Below are positions 12,799 through 13,731 of a DNA stretch of 13,731 bases, piece by piece. The position numbers were made by a program, and so were the translations under genes. How positions within the stretch are numbered: position 1 is the stretch's first letter; every line of letters starts with the position of its first letter. Origin of the DNA: Candidatus Hydromicrobium americanum (lineage in GTDB: Bacteria; Actinomycetota; Humimicrobiia; Humimicrobiales; Humimicrobiaceae); assembly GCA_002779205.1 (NCBI GenBank), contig PEXF01000111.1, forward strand, positions 11,321-25,051. The letters are read 5' to 3'. Below the pieces are notes generated by a model, which saw only the letters and a program-made list of their open reading frames with translations, was not told where the DNA came from and did not search any database.

Positions 12799-13731
12799 GA
12801 TTTTTAACTGCTGGTGAATCTCACGGTAAGGGCCTTGTAGGAATAATAGATAACTATCCTTCCGGAGTTTTAATTGATATAGATTTTTTAAATCACGAAC
12901 TCTCCAGAAGGCAGAAGGGTTTTGGCAGAGGCAATAGGATGTCTATAGAAAAGGATGAATTGGAGATAATTTCTGGAATCAGGAAAGGGAAAAGTATAGG
13001 TTCACCAATTTCTTTTATAATTAAGAATAAGGACTGGAATAATTGGAAAGAGGTAATGAATATCAATCCTCCTGGTGCCAGTGATATAGATCTGGAAAAG
13101 AAATTATTGAATCCAAGACCAGGACATGCAGATTTATCTGGTTTTTTAAAATATAGACTGGATGATATAAGAGACGTAATAGAAAGAAGCAGCGCAAGGG
13201 AAACTGCAGTAAGAGTATGCATAGGCGGATTTGCAAAGATTGTATTAAAACTGCTGGGAATAAATGTATTTAGTTATGTGAGCCAGATTGGAAAGGCAGT
13301 CTTTAGTAAAGATATAAGGATAAATAATGATATGTTAGAAGAAATTGATAAGTCTGAAGTAAGATGTCCTGATAGAACTATAAGTTTACAGATGAAAGAA
13401 GAGATAATTAAAGCTGAAAGGAACAGAGACAGCGTTGGTGGAAAATTCAAAGTTATTGCTACAGGAGTACCTCCTGGATTGGGCTCATATTCACAATGGG
13501 ACAGAAGGATTGACGGTAAAATAGCTGGATCATTTATGAGTATCCCGGCTATAAAGGCTGTTGAAATTGGTGATGGTTTTAATGTGACTGGTAAAACCGG
13601 GACCCTTTTCCATGATGAAATCTACTATAGGAGTGGTGATGGATTTTATAGAAAAACCAATAGAGCAGGAGGAATAGAAGGTGGGGTGACCAATGGCGAG
13701 CCTGTTATAGTAGGAGCTTCAATGAAGCCAA
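12795..13731 (+). CDS. aroC: Chorismate synthase (3' truncated by the window edge)
   Basis: The first 312 codons of AroC, which removes phosphate from 5-enolpyruvylshikimate-3-phosphate to give chorismate using reduced FMN; the frame is open to the window edge. Intact landmarks: MRFLTAGESHGKGL with catalytic His10, GFGRGNRMSIEKDE (42-55), RPGHADLSGFLKY (108-120) with the second conserved His111, the signature DIRDVIERSSARETAVR (124-140), and later GSYSQWDRRIDGKIAG and RAGGIEGGVTNGEP. The family is usually 360-400 residues, so roughly the last fifth is missing. The TTG start at 12795 gives exactly the conserved N-terminus, with AAAGGGTG (12779-12786) eight bases before it. A 13-codon leader ORF overlaps this start, and a strong hairpin lies about 180 bases upstream. 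Confidence 0.96.
   Translation, partial: MRFLTAGESHGKGLVGIIDNYPSGVLIDIDFLNHELSRRQKGFGRGNRMSIEKDELEIISGIRKGKSIGSPISFIIKNKDWNNWKEVMNINPPGASDIDLEKKLLNPRPGHADLSGFLKYRLDDIRDVIERSSARETAVRVCIGGFAKIVLKLLGINVFSYVSQIGKAVFSKDIRINNDMLEEIDKSEVRCPDRTISLQMKEEIIKAERNRDSVGGKFKVIATGVPPGLGSYSQWDRRIDGKIAGSFMSIPAIKAVEIGDGFNVTGKTGTLFHDEIYYRSGDGFYRKTNRAGGIEGGVTNGEPVIVGASMKP

Noticed and set aside
12893..13222. A 109-codon minus-strand open frame
   Set aside because: It lies entirely within the conserved aroC coding sequence on the plus strand.
1..13731. CRISPR arrays, tRNA genes, phage or transposase genes
   Set aside because: No regularly spaced repeats, no tRNA cloverleaf with a TTCGA-type arm and no recombinase or transposase motifs were found.

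Overview
This window is an AT-rich, gene-dense stretch of a bacterial chromosome with every gene on the + strand. Gene content and order are Firmicutes-like: end of rel, an MBL hydrolase, hisS, aspS, 6S RNA, alaS, ruvX, mltG, a trmR-type methyltransferase and a U32 'peptidase' closely parallel the relA-hisS-aspS and alaS-yrrK-yrrL-yrrM-yrrN/O neighbourhoods of Bacillus. Heavy AGA/AGG use, several TTG starts and a low-GC sequence suggest an anaerobic low-GC lineage (Clostridia, Halanaerobiales or a related candidate phylum such as Atribacterota). The lineage is an inference; nothing here fixes it.

Layout. 1-217: C-terminal ACT domain of a Rel/SpoT (p)ppGpp enzyme, cut by the window edge. 227-3955: MBL-fold hydrolase, histidyl-tRNA synthetase and aspartyl-tRNA synthetase, tightly packed with overlaps. 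3956-4292: a gap that holds a convincing 6S RNA with its own promoter. 4293-9069: alaS, ruvX, mltG and trmR, overlapping head to tail, followed 12 bases later by trhP (9082-10311). 10312-10460: a short spacer with nested and mutually exclusive inverted repeats. 10461-12461: acylphosphatase, shikimate dehydrogenase (aroE) and prepilin peptidase. 12462-12794: a spacer with a long, strong hairpin, possible coding debris and a 13-codon leader ORF that overlaps the TTG start of aroC (chorismate synthase, cut by the right edge).

How the genes fit together. Most of the window serves translation: three aminoacyl-tRNA synthetases, tRNA wobble-uridine modification (TrhP hydroxylates U34 and TrmR methylates the product), the stringent-response enzyme Rel, and 6S RNA, which restrains the housekeeping RNA polymerase. 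RuvX and MltG add rRNA/DNA processing and cell-wall functions in the usual conserved order. The right third is aromatic biosynthesis (aroE, aroC) with a type IV pilin/pseudopilin peptidase between. TrhP-type hydroxylation depends on prephenate, which derives from chorismate, so the two halves may be linked metabolically.

The genes are mostly ordinary housekeeping genes and I see no defence, mobile or secondary-metabolite system. The parts worth a second look are non-coding or regulatory: the 6S RNA placed directly before alaS, the two structured spacers, and the leader ORF coupled to aroC. Protein-level points of interest are an AspRS with the non-discriminating signature His, an MltG with a lipobox, and a duplicated N-terminal helix in TrmR.
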